DNA from: Gardnerella piotii | GTDB taxonomy: Bacteria; Actinomycetota; Actinomycetes; Actinomycetales; Bifidobacteriaceae | Assembly (NCBI RefSeq): GCF_003397585.1 | Contig: NZ_QJUV01000001.1 | Location: 186,001-250,000 of the forward strand | Length of the DNA stretch: 64,000 nucleotides | Reading direction: 5' to 3' | Shown: in pieces, positions 37,252-45,503 of the stretch | Position numbering within the stretch: the first letter of the stretch is position 1 | How the letters are laid out: each line of letters opens with the position of its first letter | Made by a program: the position numbers and the translations under genes | Notes under the pieces: generated by a model | Databases searched by the model: none | What the model was told of the DNA's origin: nothing | The model's input: the letters and a program-made list of their open reading frames with translations, nothing else

Positions 37252-37298
37252 GTTATCGTGGCAAAAATCGCAAAATTAGCAAAAACTGCCACGATAAC
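37252..37298. repeat. 47-bp palindromic repeat, left flank of the HigBA-like module
   Basis: Perfect 12-bp arms GTTATCGTGGCA/TGCCACGATAAC enclose AAAAATCGCAAAATTAGCAAAAAC-like spacing. The copy at 37956-38002 has the same orientation and 45 of 47 identical bases. No T run follows, so it is not a typical terminator. Confidence 0.9.
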
Positions 37299-37306
37299 TA
37301 GGTATG

Positions 37307-37594
37307 TCACGCATTTGCTGGTTCTATTGCAATACGTCCACCCAACGCTTGAACAACCTTTACAATAGTTTGAAAGCTAGGATTGCCGTCTCGTCTTAGG
37401 CTTTTGTAAAGGCTTTCTCTTCCAACCTCGGCTTTTTGAGCAATCTCTTTCATGCCTCGAGCTTTTGCAATATCACCTATAGCAGCTTGCAGCAAGCGAG
37501 GATCGTTAAGTTCTGCTGCAGCATTTAGATACGCAATAACATCATCATCGTCCTCAAGATACTCACTCGCATCCCATTTACTTATATTTACCAT
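37307..37594 (-). CDS. HigA-like antitoxin (addiction module antidote)
   Basis: This 95-aa protein carries a helix-turn-helix of the Cro/C1 type (MKEIAQKAEVGRESLYKSLRRDGNPSFQTIVKVVQALG), the layout of HigA-like antidotes that pair with RelE-type toxins. The acidic N-terminus (EYLEDDDDVIAYL) is typical of this subfamily. GAGGAG lies six bases before ATG 37594. The start overlaps the toxin's 3' end by seven bases, so both are translated from one message, toxin first. It should neutralise the toxin and repress the operon. Confidence 0.9.
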   Translation of the reverse strand: MVNISKWDASEYLEDDDDVIAYLNAAAELNDPRLLQAAIGDIAKARGMKEIAQKAEVGRESLYKSLRRDGNPSFQTIVKVVQALGGRIAIEPANA

Positions 37595-37899
37595 TTTTTC
37601 TCCTCAATTAATTGTGCGAGAAGTATCTTCGCTTGCTTAATATCTTTACTTTGACTACTTTTATCTCCACCAGCAAGTAATAGCATTAGTTTTGAGCCTT
37701 TTTGTGCAAAATACACACGATACCCTGGTCCAAAAGTGAAACGCAGTTCACTAATACCATTGCAAACTGGATGTAAATCACCTACTGGTTTGCCTGCAAT
37801 CTCACATAATCTCAGCCTCGCGTTAATTCGAGCTTTAGATTGCGTATCGCGAAGTTTTTTCATCCAATTGCGATACTCAACTGTTTGAAGTATCTCCAT
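37588..37899 (-). CDS. RelE/HigB-like toxin
   Basis: This 103-aa basic protein matches the RelE-superfamily addiction-module killer subfamily: EYRNWMKKLRD near the N-terminus, ISELRFTFGPGYRVYFAQKG in the middle (the conserved Arg/Tyr core), and LLAGGDKSSQSKDIKQAKIL at the end. Members cleave mRNA on the ribosome. The gene has a poor ribosome site, while the antitoxin has a strong one, which would favour excess antitoxin. A palindrome 11 bases upstream is a candidate operator. The whole module sits between two 47-bp repeats and between the convergent kinases. Confidence 0.9.
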   Translation of the reverse strand: MEILQTVEYRNWMKKLRDTQSKARINARLRLCEIAGKPVGDLHPVCNGISELRFTFGPGYRVYFAQKGSKLMLLLAGGDKSSQSKDIKQAKILLAQLIEEKKW

Positions 37900-37909
37900 A
37901 AAAGTATTT

Positions 37910-37923
37910 TATCCTGTAGGATA
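37910..37923. promoter_or_regulatory. palindromic operator candidate of the HigBA-like operon
   Basis: TATCCTGTAGGATA has 6-bp arms and ends 11 bases before the toxin start on the minus strand. Its position over the probable -10 fits repression by the antitoxin; inferred only. Confidence 0.5.
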
Positions 37924-37955
37924 CAGTTTTGCAATATAAGTAAGCAATCATATCA

Positions 37956-38002
37956 GTTATCGTGGCAAAAATCGTAAAATTAGCAAAAACTGCCACAATA
38001 AC
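37956..38002. repeat. 47-bp palindromic repeat, right flank of the HigBA-like module
   Basis: GTTATCGTGGCA...TGCCACAATAAC: same sequence and orientation as 37252-37298 apart from two bases; one arm has a mismatch. Confidence 0.9.
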
Positions 38003-38156
38003 GTGTATAACATAGCAACGAAACAGCATTCTGCATCACAGATTAACCGCTTACTTGCATCTGCTGTGCAAAGGTTCGTCCAAATACTCGATTGAAAAGC
38101 GTCCAAGCACTCGATTAAAGCGCAAGAAAGCACAATAATTTATTCTTGCACAATGG

Positions 38157-39329
38157 CTATTTCTCTGCATGAATAGGAACGTGTACATTAATAATCCACG
38201 AATCGTCATCTTCAATAACTTTAAAAGTTCCGCCAACTCGTTCCGCAAGCATCTTATGAAAACGCAGTCCATATCCTAATTGCAAGTTAGCAAGAATACC
38301 GCGTTGCGCACTATTTATACACGTAATATGACATTCATTGTCATTAAGCATTACATTCATAGCGTATTCTTTAGGCTTTGCAGCATGCTTTTTTACGTTT
38401 GCAAGTAGTTCTCTGCAAATATATTCAATTTGAGCACATTCTTCAAAAGGCAAACGCATTGATTGAGAATCTTCAGCAGTTAAATCACTACTCAAGTCAA
38501 TGGAACCAATATAGCCAAGCTTTTCAAATGACTTTTGTTCACAGTCAAATAGAGCGCGTAAGCCTGTGCAAAAATCTTTATAACATGTAGTCGATTGCAT
38601 AACATCGCTAGTGCTTGCAGTTGTAGCATTGTCAAGAAGAGAAATGATATTGCGTGCTTTATGAATAGTTGTAGTAGCACATTGAAGAATCTCTCGCGAA
38701 TTTTCATGCTCTTGGTCATGAGTTGTTTGAGGTTCAATAGATTGTTGGGCCATCATCATAATGCTGGAAAGCTCATTAGTTACTTCATCGTGCATGCGAA
38801 TTGCCGCAATAGTGGCATATTTTTGAAAAACGTTGTAACGTTGCGCAAATAACTGTTCCTGTTGCTGGTGAATAGTAGAAATATAGTATTTTAAGATTGC
38901 GCTAGAGATAAGAGTTATAAGAAGCCACCACGCCAACACATAAGCGTTTTGAAAATCGCAGATAATAAAAAACCATGAAGATACTCCGCAAGAAGAAAGC
39001 ACGGTGTACCAAGGTTGAGTAATTACAGCAATTGCCAAACAAATCAATATGGTAAGCATCATAGATGAATAGTTGATATTGGGTGCAACAATTACCAACG
39101 GCATCCAAATGAGCACAATAAAAGATGCCTTACGCGGCCATATTGCAATGCATAAGCAGATTACGATCCATACTATTTCAACTGTAATTGCATGCCAATT
39201 AGAGTAGTAATGAAGATTATTATAGGAACAAATTTCAAGAATCAAAGTACAACTTATGATTGCACCAATTCCAATTTTCCGCCAAGCATCATGCGGCAAA
39301 AAATTGATCATACGCGTTAATAATTTCAT
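38157..39329 (-). CDS. sensor histidine kinase (two-component system B)
   Basis: The arrangement is like that of the kinase at 36002. About six membrane helices fill the first ~145 residues. His180 in IRMHDEVTNELSSI is the HisKA_3-type phosphorylation site. The ATPase domain has the N-box ELLANVKKH and the G2-like LGYGLRFHKMLAERVGGTF; the D-x-G-x-G motif is again replaced (CINSAQ). ATG 39329 is preceded by AGTAGGTAG. The gene follows its regulator by 34 bases and runs towards the toxin-antitoxin module. A duplication of system A with inversion is likely. Confidence 0.9.
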   Translation of the reverse strand: MKLLTRMINFLPHDAWRKIGIGAIISCTLILEICSYNNLHYYSNWHAITVEIVWIVICLCIAIWPRKASFIVLIWMPLVIVAPNINYSSMMLTILICLAIAVITQPWYTVLSSCGVSSWFFIICDFQNAYVLAWWLLITLISSAILKYYISTIHQQQEQLFAQRYNVFQKYATIAAIRMHDEVTNELSSIMMMAQQSIEPQTTHDQEHENSREILQCATTTIHKARNIISLLDNATTASTSDVMQSTTCYKDFCTGLRALFDCEQKSFEKLGYIGSIDLSSDLTAEDSQSMRLPFEECAQIEYICRELLANVKKHAAKPKEYAMNVMLNDNECHITCINSAQRGILANLQLGYGLRFHKMLAERVGGTFKVIEDDDSWIINVHVPIHAEK

Positions 39330-39363
39330 AACTACCTACTTTTACACGTTAATTTCTTACACG

Positions 39364-40017
39364 TTATATGTCATGCGAGTATTTTGCGAGCGCAGCGAGC
39401 GCCTGCATGCGACTTTTAACTTGAAGTTTTCCATAAATACGCCGTAAATGCGTGTTGACTGTTGAAACTTTCACATTAAGCTGATCTGCAATCTCTTTCG
39501 TAGAATACCCCTGTTTGCACAATCGCATAATTTCCGATTCTTGAGGAGACAAAACTGAAGTCTTCGGAAGTTGAGAAATCATATTGAATGATTCTTGCGG
39601 AGTGTGAAAATAGTCAATATATTGTGGCAATTCTGGGCAACCGTAGCTTGTTGTGCTCGATTGGATAGCTGCAACTACGTCTGCTAAATTATCTTTATGC
39701 ACTAGCGCTTGACCACCCGACTTAGCGACTGGCAATACGTATTCATCCATCATGTAGGAAGTAATGCCAATTAAAACAATATTGCTATTGCGCTCGCGAA
39801 TTGCTTTAATTACATCAACACCACTCATTTCTCTCATTGACATATCTACTAAAAGTACGTCAGGAGTATTTTCTGTAACGCAACGATGAATAGCCTGTTT
39901 TGCAGAAGAACACATCCATGCACAAACAAAGTTTTCAGGCAAACGACTTTTCAGAAGAAGTTGCATATATCGCAATACAAGCGTGTCATTATCAACAATT
40001 GCGTAAGTAGTGTTCAT
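39364..40017 (-). CDS. LuxR-family response regulator (two-component system B)
   Basis: The receiver begins TYAIVDNDTLVL, with acidic residues at 9 and 11, phospho-acceptor Asp58 in LLVDMSMREMSG, and Lys in LVHKDN. The LuxR-type helix-turn-helix reads LSPQESEIMRLCKQGYSTKEIADQLNVKVSTVNTH split over two helices. It is about 29 residues shorter than regulator A, lacking the Asn/Gln-rich tail. The ATG 40017 has no strong ribosome site. It lies upstream of its kinase, the same gene order as system A. Confidence 0.92.
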   Translation of the reverse strand: MNTTYAIVDNDTLVLRYMQLLLKSRLPENFVCAWMCSSAKQAIHRCVTENTPDVLLVDMSMREMSGVDVIKAIRERNSNIVLIGITSYMMDEYVLPVAKSGGQALVHKDNLADVVAAIQSSTTSYGCPELPQYIDYFHTPQESFNMISQLPKTSVLSPQESEIMRLCKQGYSTKEIADQLNVKVSTVNTHLRRIYGKLQVKSRMQALAALAKYSHDI

Positions 40018-40051
40018 ACAATATATGGTATCTTGTTTTGGAATCCACTTA

Positions 40052-40513
40052 TCAAGAGATGTGCGATTGTATTGTTTTTCTCAAATTATCAAGATTGTAC
40101 ACATTAAAGTGCCATACGCTAGCACTTTCCGTTGGCACACTCCATTCTTCGGTTTTACCATTCGCAGTAAAACGAATTATTTGAGTTGTTGGCTTATTTA
40201 TAACTTCAAAATTAGTGAGTTGATTCCACGGAATGCGACGAAGATGCTTATCGTCTAATTTAGCTAGATTACCCGAGCCTAAAATGACATTCGGATTAAT
40301 AACAATAAACTCATTATTAGTGGCAGCAACAATACGCGCATCAACGCCTTGCTCTACATAGAATAATTTAGGTAACAAAAATAGTTTGATTAAATCTTTC
40401 CACCAAGGGTCGTATTTCATTGTAAATACATACGTCTTACCAACTGAAAGATTATGCGCTTTAAAGTACTTAACAATATCATCTTCTCTTATACCGCGCA
40501 AAGGATTAGTCAT
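40052..40513 (-). CDS. putative PH-like domain protein
   Basis: ATG 40513 (153 aa) is chosen, with AGGAGGT seven bases upstream; a GTG at 40522 lies closer to that site. The protein is soluble, mainly beta-strands, ending in a helix (NVYNLDNLRKTIQSHI), a pattern seen in bacterial PH-like domains: VDARIVAATNNEFIVINPN, RRIPWNQLTNFEVINKPTTQIIRFTANG. The similarity is by eye only and the function unknown. It could be transcribed with the regulator of system B, 34 bases downstream. Confidence 0.55.
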   Translation of the reverse strand: MTNPLRGIREDDIVKYFKAHNLSVGKTYVFTMKYDPWWKDLIKLFLLPKLFYVEQGVDARIVAATNNEFIVINPNVILGSGNLAKLDDKHLRRIPWNQLTNFEVINKPTTQIIRFTANGKTEEWSVPTESASVWHFNVYNLDNLRKTIQSHIS

Positions 40514-40699
40514 AATAAGCACCTCCTTGTGATTCTTGTTTTGTAAATTACCAACATACTAACGTGCAGATTTTATCTACACAAATAGGCGTACCTATTT
40601 TTAACGATAGTGCTTTTAGAAAACTTTTACTATTAGCAGTTTGCATGTTCTCAACAATCAACATTTAAGAATAGTTACAAAACGGAAATATTCTTAAAT

Positions 40700-40742
40700 A
40701 ATTAAATAAAAAAGGTTGCTTATGAAAGTGCATAAGCAACCT
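40700..40742 (-). terminator. nrd operon terminator
   Basis: On the minus strand the 12-bp arms AGGTTGCTTATG/CATAAGCAACCT with a six-base loop are followed by TTTTTTATTTAATT, 46 bases past the nrdF stop. Confidence 0.9.
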
Positions 40743-40788
40743 AATTAATTAGTAAAGCGGCTAGCGATTAGTGGTTAGCGACTAGCGA

Positions 40789-41868
40789 TTAGAAGTCCCA
40801 ATCGTCGTCATCGGTTTCAACAGACTTGCCCATAATGTAGCTGGAACCAGAGCCGGAGAAGAAGTCATGATTTTCGTCGGCTGCAGGAGAAAGAGCTGCG
40901 AGAATTTCTGGGCTTACGTGAGTTTCTTCTTCGCTGTACTTAGCAGGATAGCCAAGGTTCATCAAAGCCTTGTTAGCGTTGTAACGCACGAAGTCAAAAA
41001 CGTCATCGTGGAAGTCAAATCCTTCATAAATCTGACCAGAATACTCAACTTCCAAATCATACAAAGTATCAAGCAAGTTCATAGTGAACTTTTCAAGATT
41101 CTTCTTATCGTTCTCGCTTCTAAGCTCCAATCCGCGCTGGAACTTGTAGCCAGAATAGTAGCCGTGAATAGCTTTATCGCGCAAAATCAAGCGAATCATA
41201 TCTGCAGTGTTCATCATCTTGCCGCGAGAAGCAAAGTAAAGTGGCAAATAGAAACCCGCGTAAAGAAGCAACGAAGAAAGCATAGTCGCTGCAATCTTGC
41301 GCTTAAGCGGATCTTCACTCTCGTACTCGCAAAGCACGGTGGTAACACGCTGCTGCAAAACGTCGTTGCCAACAGCCCAACGATAAGCTTCGTCAATCTC
41401 TTCGCTAGAGCAAAGAGTAGAGAAAATAGAGGAGTAGGAGCGAGCGTGAATCGACTGCATAAAAGCAATATTCGTGTAAATAGCTTGCTCGTGCTCAGTG
41501 CGAGCGTGCTCAATCTGGCAAAGCTCACCAATAGTTGCCTGGCTGGTATCAAGCAAAGTCAAGCCAGTAAAAACGCGAGTAGTGGTCTTGCGTTCAAGAT
41601 CGGTGAGGGAACGCCAAGAAGGAATATCATTGCTCAGCGGAACCTTTTCTGGAAGCCAGAAGTTAGCAATAAGACGATTCCAAACGTCCAAATCCTTGTC
41701 GTCAACAATATTATTCCAATTAACTGGGCGCACGCGAGATCCGTGATGGTAGCGATACTGAGCTGGTGTGATAGAAGCTGCCATCATAGCGTCGTCTGCG
41801 ATTACGCGATTTGTGCCGAAAGGCTTATCGAGGCTACTTCTAAGCTCGGTTGGGCTGAGTTCTGTCAT
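40789..41868 (-). CDS. nrdF: class Ib ribonucleotide reductase small subunit
   Basis: NrdF carries the dimetal (Mn or Fe) tyrosyl-radical cofactor that starts the reduction of ribonucleotides by NrdE. Expected metal-ligand regions are visible: the first helix with RVFTGLTLLDTSQATIGELCQIEHARTEHEQ (split in two here), then the WAVGNDVL area, and RDKAIHGYYSGYKFQ. The protein ends in the DDDDWDF type acidic tail that docks into NrdE. AGGAGTAATT precedes ATG 41868. It is the last gene of nrdHIEF, after a gap of 82 bases from nrdE. 359 aa is slightly longer than the common ~325. Confidence 0.97.
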   Translation of the reverse strand: MTELSPTELRSSLDKPFGTNRVIADDAMMAASITPAQYRYHHGSRVRPVNWNNIVDDKDLDVWNRLIANFWLPEKVPLSNDIPSWRSLTDLERKTTTRVFTGLTLLDTSQATIGELCQIEHARTEHEQAIYTNIAFMQSIHARSYSSIFSTLCSSEEIDEAYRWAVGNDVLQQRVTTVLCEYESEDPLKRKIAATMLSSLLLYAGFYLPLYFASRGKMMNTADMIRLILRDKAIHGYYSGYKFQRGLELRSENDKKNLEKFTMNLLDTLYDLEVEYSGQIYEGFDFHDDVFDFVRYNANKALMNLGYPAKYSEEETHVSPEILAALSPAADENHDFFSGSGSSYIMGKSVETDDDDWDF

Positions 41869-41950
41869 AATTACTCCTGATTTTGTGTTTACGTTTTATA
41901 AAATTTTTAAGTTTTTGATTTAATTTTCGAAAGATTTTCAGCGTTACGAC

Positions 41951-44173
41951 TTACAGCGTGCAGCTTACGCAACCCTCGATTTCTGTACCTTCCAAAGCCT
42001 TCTGGCGAATACGAATGTAGTAAAGAGTCTTAATGCCCTTACGCCACGCGTAAATCTGAGCCTTGTTCAAATCGCGAGTAGTTGTAGTGTCTGGGAAGAA
42101 CAAAGTAAGCGACAATCCTTGATCCACATGCTGAGTTGCCTCTGCGTAAGTGTCAATAATTGCCTTCCAACCAATCTCGTAAGCATCCTTAAAGTACTGC
42201 ATATTGTCGTTCGTCATGTATGCAGCAGGGTAGTAGACGCGACCAACTTTGCCCTCTTTGCGAATCTCAATGCGAGAAGCAATCGGGTGAATCGAACTCG
42301 TGGAATGGTTGATGTACGAGATTGAGCCAGTTGGAGGAACAGCTTGCAAATACTCGTTGTAAATTCCGTCGCGCAAAATCTCATCGCGCAAAGTCGCCCA
42401 GTCGTTTGCGGTTGGAATTGCAACGTTAAAACGGGCAAACAAATCGCGAACTTTTTGAGTTTTAGGCTCAAGCGAGCGGCTGCCATCTGTGTACTTATCG
42501 AAGTAGTTGCCTTTGCCTGCAGGCTTAGCGTAAGCGCTAGTCTTAAAGCTTGCAAAAGCGTGGCCGCGCTCCACAGCTAAAGCGTGAGAAGCCTTATAAG
42601 CGTGGTAAGCAACAGTCATAAAGTACATGTCTGTAAAGTCAAGAGCTTCCTCGCTTCCGTACTGCATGTGTTCACGAGCAAGGAAACCGTGCAAATTCAT
42701 TTGACCCAAGCCAATAGCGTGGCCTTCCGCGTTACCGCGACGAATCGAAGGCACAGAATCAATCGAAGTGTGCTCGGAGACAGAAGTGAGCGCACGCACA
42801 GCCAAATCAACGCTTGCGCCCAAATCGCCGTCCATTGCCTTAGCGATATTAAGAGAGCCAAGATTGCAAGAAATATCGCGACCAACGTGACTATAAGACA
42901 AGTCGGCGTTATAAGTGCTTGCTTCTTGAGTTTGCAAAATCTCGGAGCACAAGTTGCTCATAGTAATGCGACCCTCAATAGGATTTGTGCGATTTACAGT
43001 ATCTTCAAACAAAATGTAAGGGTAACCAGACTCAAACTGAATCTCCGCAAGCGTCATAAAGAATTCGCGAGCATCAATGTACTTCTTGTGAATACGAGGA
43101 TTTGCAACCATCTCATCGTAATGCTCGGTAACGGAGATGTCTGCAAAAGGCTTTCCGTATTCGCGCTCAACGTCGTAAGGGCTAAACAAAGCCATCTTTT
43201 CCTTGCGCTTAGCAAGCTCAAAAGTAATATCTGGAATCACAACACCCAAAGAAAGCGACTTAATGCGAATCTTTTCGTCTGCGTTCTCTCGCTTAGTATC
43301 GAGGAAACGCATAATATCTGGGTGATGCGCGCTAATATACACGGCACCAGCACCCTGACGAGCGCCAAGCTGATTAGCGTAAGAGAACGAATCTTCCAAA
43401 AGCTTCATAACGGGCACAACGCCGCTCGACTGATTCTCAATGCGCTTAATAGGAGCGCCAAGCTCACGCAAGTTTGTAAGGAGCAGAGCCACGCCGCCGC
43501 CGCGCTTAGAAAGTTGCAAAGCAGAGTTGATTCCGCGCGCAATTGATTCCATGTTGTCTTCCAAGCGCACGAGGAAGCAGCTCACAGCCTCTCCGCGCTG
43601 AGCTTTACCAAGATTCAAGAACGTTGGGGTAGCTGGCTGGAAGCGGCCTGCGAGCATCTCGTCCAAGTAGTTGAGTGCTGCTTTTTCATCGCCATCTGCG
43701 AGTTCCAAAGCTACGGCTGCCGCGCGCTGAGCGAAGTTTTCCAAATACTGCTTGCCATCAAAAGTCTTCAAAGCGTAAGAAGTGTAGAACTTAAAAGCTC
43801 CCAAGAACGTGCCAAAAGTGTGGTGAGCGGACTCAGCGTGCTCATAGAACTTATCTAAAAACTCGTCGCTATATTTGTGGAAAACGTTGCCGTTGTAGTA
43901 ATAGTTGTCAATTAAATAATTCAAGCGCTCGCGAGTGGAAGCAAACTTCATGCTGTGTTCTTGCACGTAACCCGAAACGTAAAGCTTTTCTGCTTCCTGA
44001 TCTTTATCAAACTGAATGCCCTTTTCTGGGTCAAAAAGGCCGAGCATAGCGTTAAGAACATGGTAGTCGCGGCTGTTGCGAATGCGCTCTGCTGTGCTGC
44101 TAGCAGTGCTGGCATCGTCAGTGTGATCAAGATTAAGCGAAGTGGATTCGCTCATCGGATCCGTGCTATTCAT
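41951..44173 (-). CDS. nrdE: class Ib ribonucleotide reductase large subunit
   Basis: NrdE reduces ribonucleoside diphosphates to deoxy forms. Seen: [14 protein letters not shown] and [22 protein letters not shown] in the catalytic barrel, the active-site loop [18 protein letters not shown], and [20 protein letters not shown] near the C-terminus. The redox-active C-terminus ends CVSCTL, reduced by NrdH. Like other class Ib enzymes it lacks the long N-terminal ATP cone. GAAAGGA precedes ATG 44173. 740 aa is in the family range. Confidence 0.97.
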   Translation of the reverse strand: MNSTDPMSESTSLNLDHTDDASTASSTAERIRNSRDYHVLNAMLGLFDPEKGIQFDKDQEAEKLYVSGYVQEHSMKFASTRERLNYLIDNYYYNGNVFHKYSDEFLDKFYEHAESAHHTFGTFLGAFKFYTSYALKTFDGKQYLENFAQRAAAVALELADGDEKAALNYLDEMLAGRFQPATPTFLNLGKAQRGEAVSCFLVRLEDNMESIARGINSALQLSKRGGGVALLLTNLRELGAPIKRIENQSSGVVPVMKLLEDSFSYANQLGARQGAGAVYISAHHPDIMRFLDTKRENADEKIRIKSLSLGVVIPDITFELAKRKEKMALFSPYDVEREYGKPFADISVTEHYDEMVANPRIHKKYIDAREFFMTLAEIQFESGYPYILFEDTVNRTNPIEGRITMSNLCSEILQTQEASTYNADLSYSHVGRDISCNLGSLNIAKAMDGDLGASVDLAVRALTSVSEHTSIDSVPSIRRGNAEGHAIGLGQMNLHGFLAREHMQYGSEEALDFTDMYFMTVAYHAYKASHALAVERGHAFASFKTSAYAKPAGKGNYFDKYTDGSRSLEPKTQKVRDLFARFNVAIPTANDWATLRDEILRDGIYNEYLQAVPPTGSISYINHSTSSIHPIASRIEIRKEGKVGRVYYPAAYMTNDNMQYFKDAYEIGWKAIIDTYAEATQHVDQGLSLTLFFPDTTTTRDLNKAQIYAWRKGIKTLYYIRIRQKALEGTEIEGCVSCTL

Positions 44174-44263
44174 TTGATTAATTCCTTTCCTCGTGCGTTA
44201 GTTTTGCTTTTCAAACGCTGTTTTTTGTTGTTTTTCTGTATTTGTTGTTTTTGTTTATTTCGT

Positions 44264-44755
44264 TTATTCTGCTTCTTTTAATTGCCTTAAAAATCTTGGT
44301 ATTCCCTGCGCTACTTTTTCTATGTCTTCTGCAGTTCCCGTGAGCTCAAACGAATACATGTTTGGAATTGCGCATTTTCCAGCGATTTGACCGCCTGCAG
44401 CGCAATATGCGTCTCCAAAATTCGTATTTCCAGAAGATATTACGCCGCGAATAAACGAACGATTTTCGCGATTGTTTAGGAATTTGCGCACTTGCATTGG
44501 TATTGCTTTCTTAATATTTCCGCCGCCGTAAGTTGGCACAATCAAAACGTATGGTTCGCGAACGTGCAATTCTGGCTCTTTTGGTCGAAGCGGTATGCGA
44601 TATACGTTCACATTGTTGCTTGGAAAATCGCAATTTTTTACGAATCGTAGTGTATTTTCGGAGACGGAAGAAAAATAAACTACAGCTCCGATTGATTCGC
44701 CTTGTGCGCGCGCTTCTGGCTCGCTTGGTTGTGACATATTTTCTTGATCACACAT
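44264..44755 (-). CDS. nrdI: NrdI flavodoxin-like protein
   Basis: NrdI delivers an oxidant to NrdF for assembly of its Mn cofactor. It has the short flavodoxin fold: VVYFSSVSENTLRFV (FMN phosphate loop), VPTYGGGNIKKAIPMQVRKFL and ISSGNTNFGDAYCAAGG. 163 aa with an N-terminal extension of ~20 polar residues; ATG 44755 or 44737 could be used, neither with a strong ribosome site. It lies between nrdH and nrdE as usual in actinobacteria. Confidence 0.94.
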   Translation of the reverse strand: MCDQENMSQPSEPEARAQGESIGAVVYFSSVSENTLRFVKNCDFPSNNVNVYRIPLRPKEPELHVREPYVLIVPTYGGGNIKKAIPMQVRKFLNNRENRSFIRGVISSGNTNFGDAYCAAGGQIAGKCAIPNMYSFELTGTAEDIEKVAQGIPRFLRQLKEAE

Positions 44756-44825
44756 TTTTATGCTTCTTAATTGCTTTGATTATTTTGACTGCTTTGCATA
44801 TTTTGATTGTTGATTTTTGACTGCT

Positions 44826-45077
44826 TTAATCGTTTTGATTGTTGTCTTCTAATTGACTTGCGATTTGTGCAATCAAATCTGGACGATATCCGCTCCAAGA
44901 CGAGTTTGGAGTAATCACCACTGGCGCTTGGCGATATCCTGCAGCGCGCAACTGGTCTAAAGTAGAAGGGCTTTGAGTTAAGTCTACTGTTTCAAAATTC
45001 ACGCCTAGCTTAGTGAATTGACGCTTTGTGGCATCGCACTGTGGGCAATGTGGCTTGGTGAAAACTGTAATAGTCAC
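44826..45077 (-). CDS. nrdH: NrdH glutaredoxin-like protein
   Basis: NrdH is the electron donor for NrdE. The redox site CPQC lies at residues 11-14 in the pattern VFTKPHCPQCDATKR, and the family's C-terminal SGYRPDLI is present. The start is GTG 45077, with GGGAG seven bases upstream, giving 83 aa. It is the first gene of nrdHIEF, directly behind the paired NrdR boxes. Confidence 0.95.
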   Translation of the reverse strand: MTITVFTKPHCPQCDATKRQFTKLGVNFETVDLTQSPSTLDQLRAAGYRQAPVVITPNSSWSGYRPDLIAQIASQLEDNNQND

Positions 45078-45173
45078 GGTTCGTCTCCCTTCGTTATGTG
45101 GTGTTTAAGTTTTTTGCTTTATGATTATTTAATTTCGTGCTTTTGGCACGATTTAACAGTCTACTACCACTTA

Positions 45174-45221
45174 ACACTATTTGTAGTGGCGTGTTGTATA
45201 GCTAATCCCTATATCTAGTGT
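45174..45221 (-). promoter_or_regulatory. pair of NrdR boxes controlling nrdHIEF
   Basis: ACACTATTTGTAGTGG (45174-45189) and TCCCTATATCTAGTGT (45206-45221) both fit the NrdR box (acaCwAtATaTwGtgt). Their starts are 32 bases apart, three helical turns, the usual spacing. They lie ~100-145 bases before the nrdH start. The rest of this gap of 426 bases (45078-45503) holds a small hairpin at 45136-45150 and the AT-rich promoter side of gnd; no gene. Confidence 0.8.
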
Positions 45222-45503
45222 CTCCAAATTTGAGCCAGAACGCGTGTCTATAAGATTTAAGCGGTATTTATGCTTTCTAAATAGCGATGAATAAAAGTAA
45301 AAATGTAATCTTTATCACAAAATTGCCACTATTGCGATAGTGCAAAATTTACGTGTGAGCGCAACAAAAACGCTTGTGCATATAAAACGATAAACTTAAG
45401 AAAGTGTGTTTTGATTGGTTAAGTGTTAAAGATAAAACAATCATAAAATAATAAAACGGTTATAAATATTACTGTTATAAATATTAAAAGATAGAGGTGC
45501 AAA

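Noticed and set aside
37252-37298. Intrinsic terminator of kinase A
   Set aside because: The stem lacks a T run, has a 23-base loop and an identical partner on the other side of the toxin-antitoxin genes; a repeat element fits better.
42584-43546. 320-aa open frame on the plus strand
   Set aside because: Antisense shadow of nrdE with Cys, His and Arg-rich composition and no start signal.
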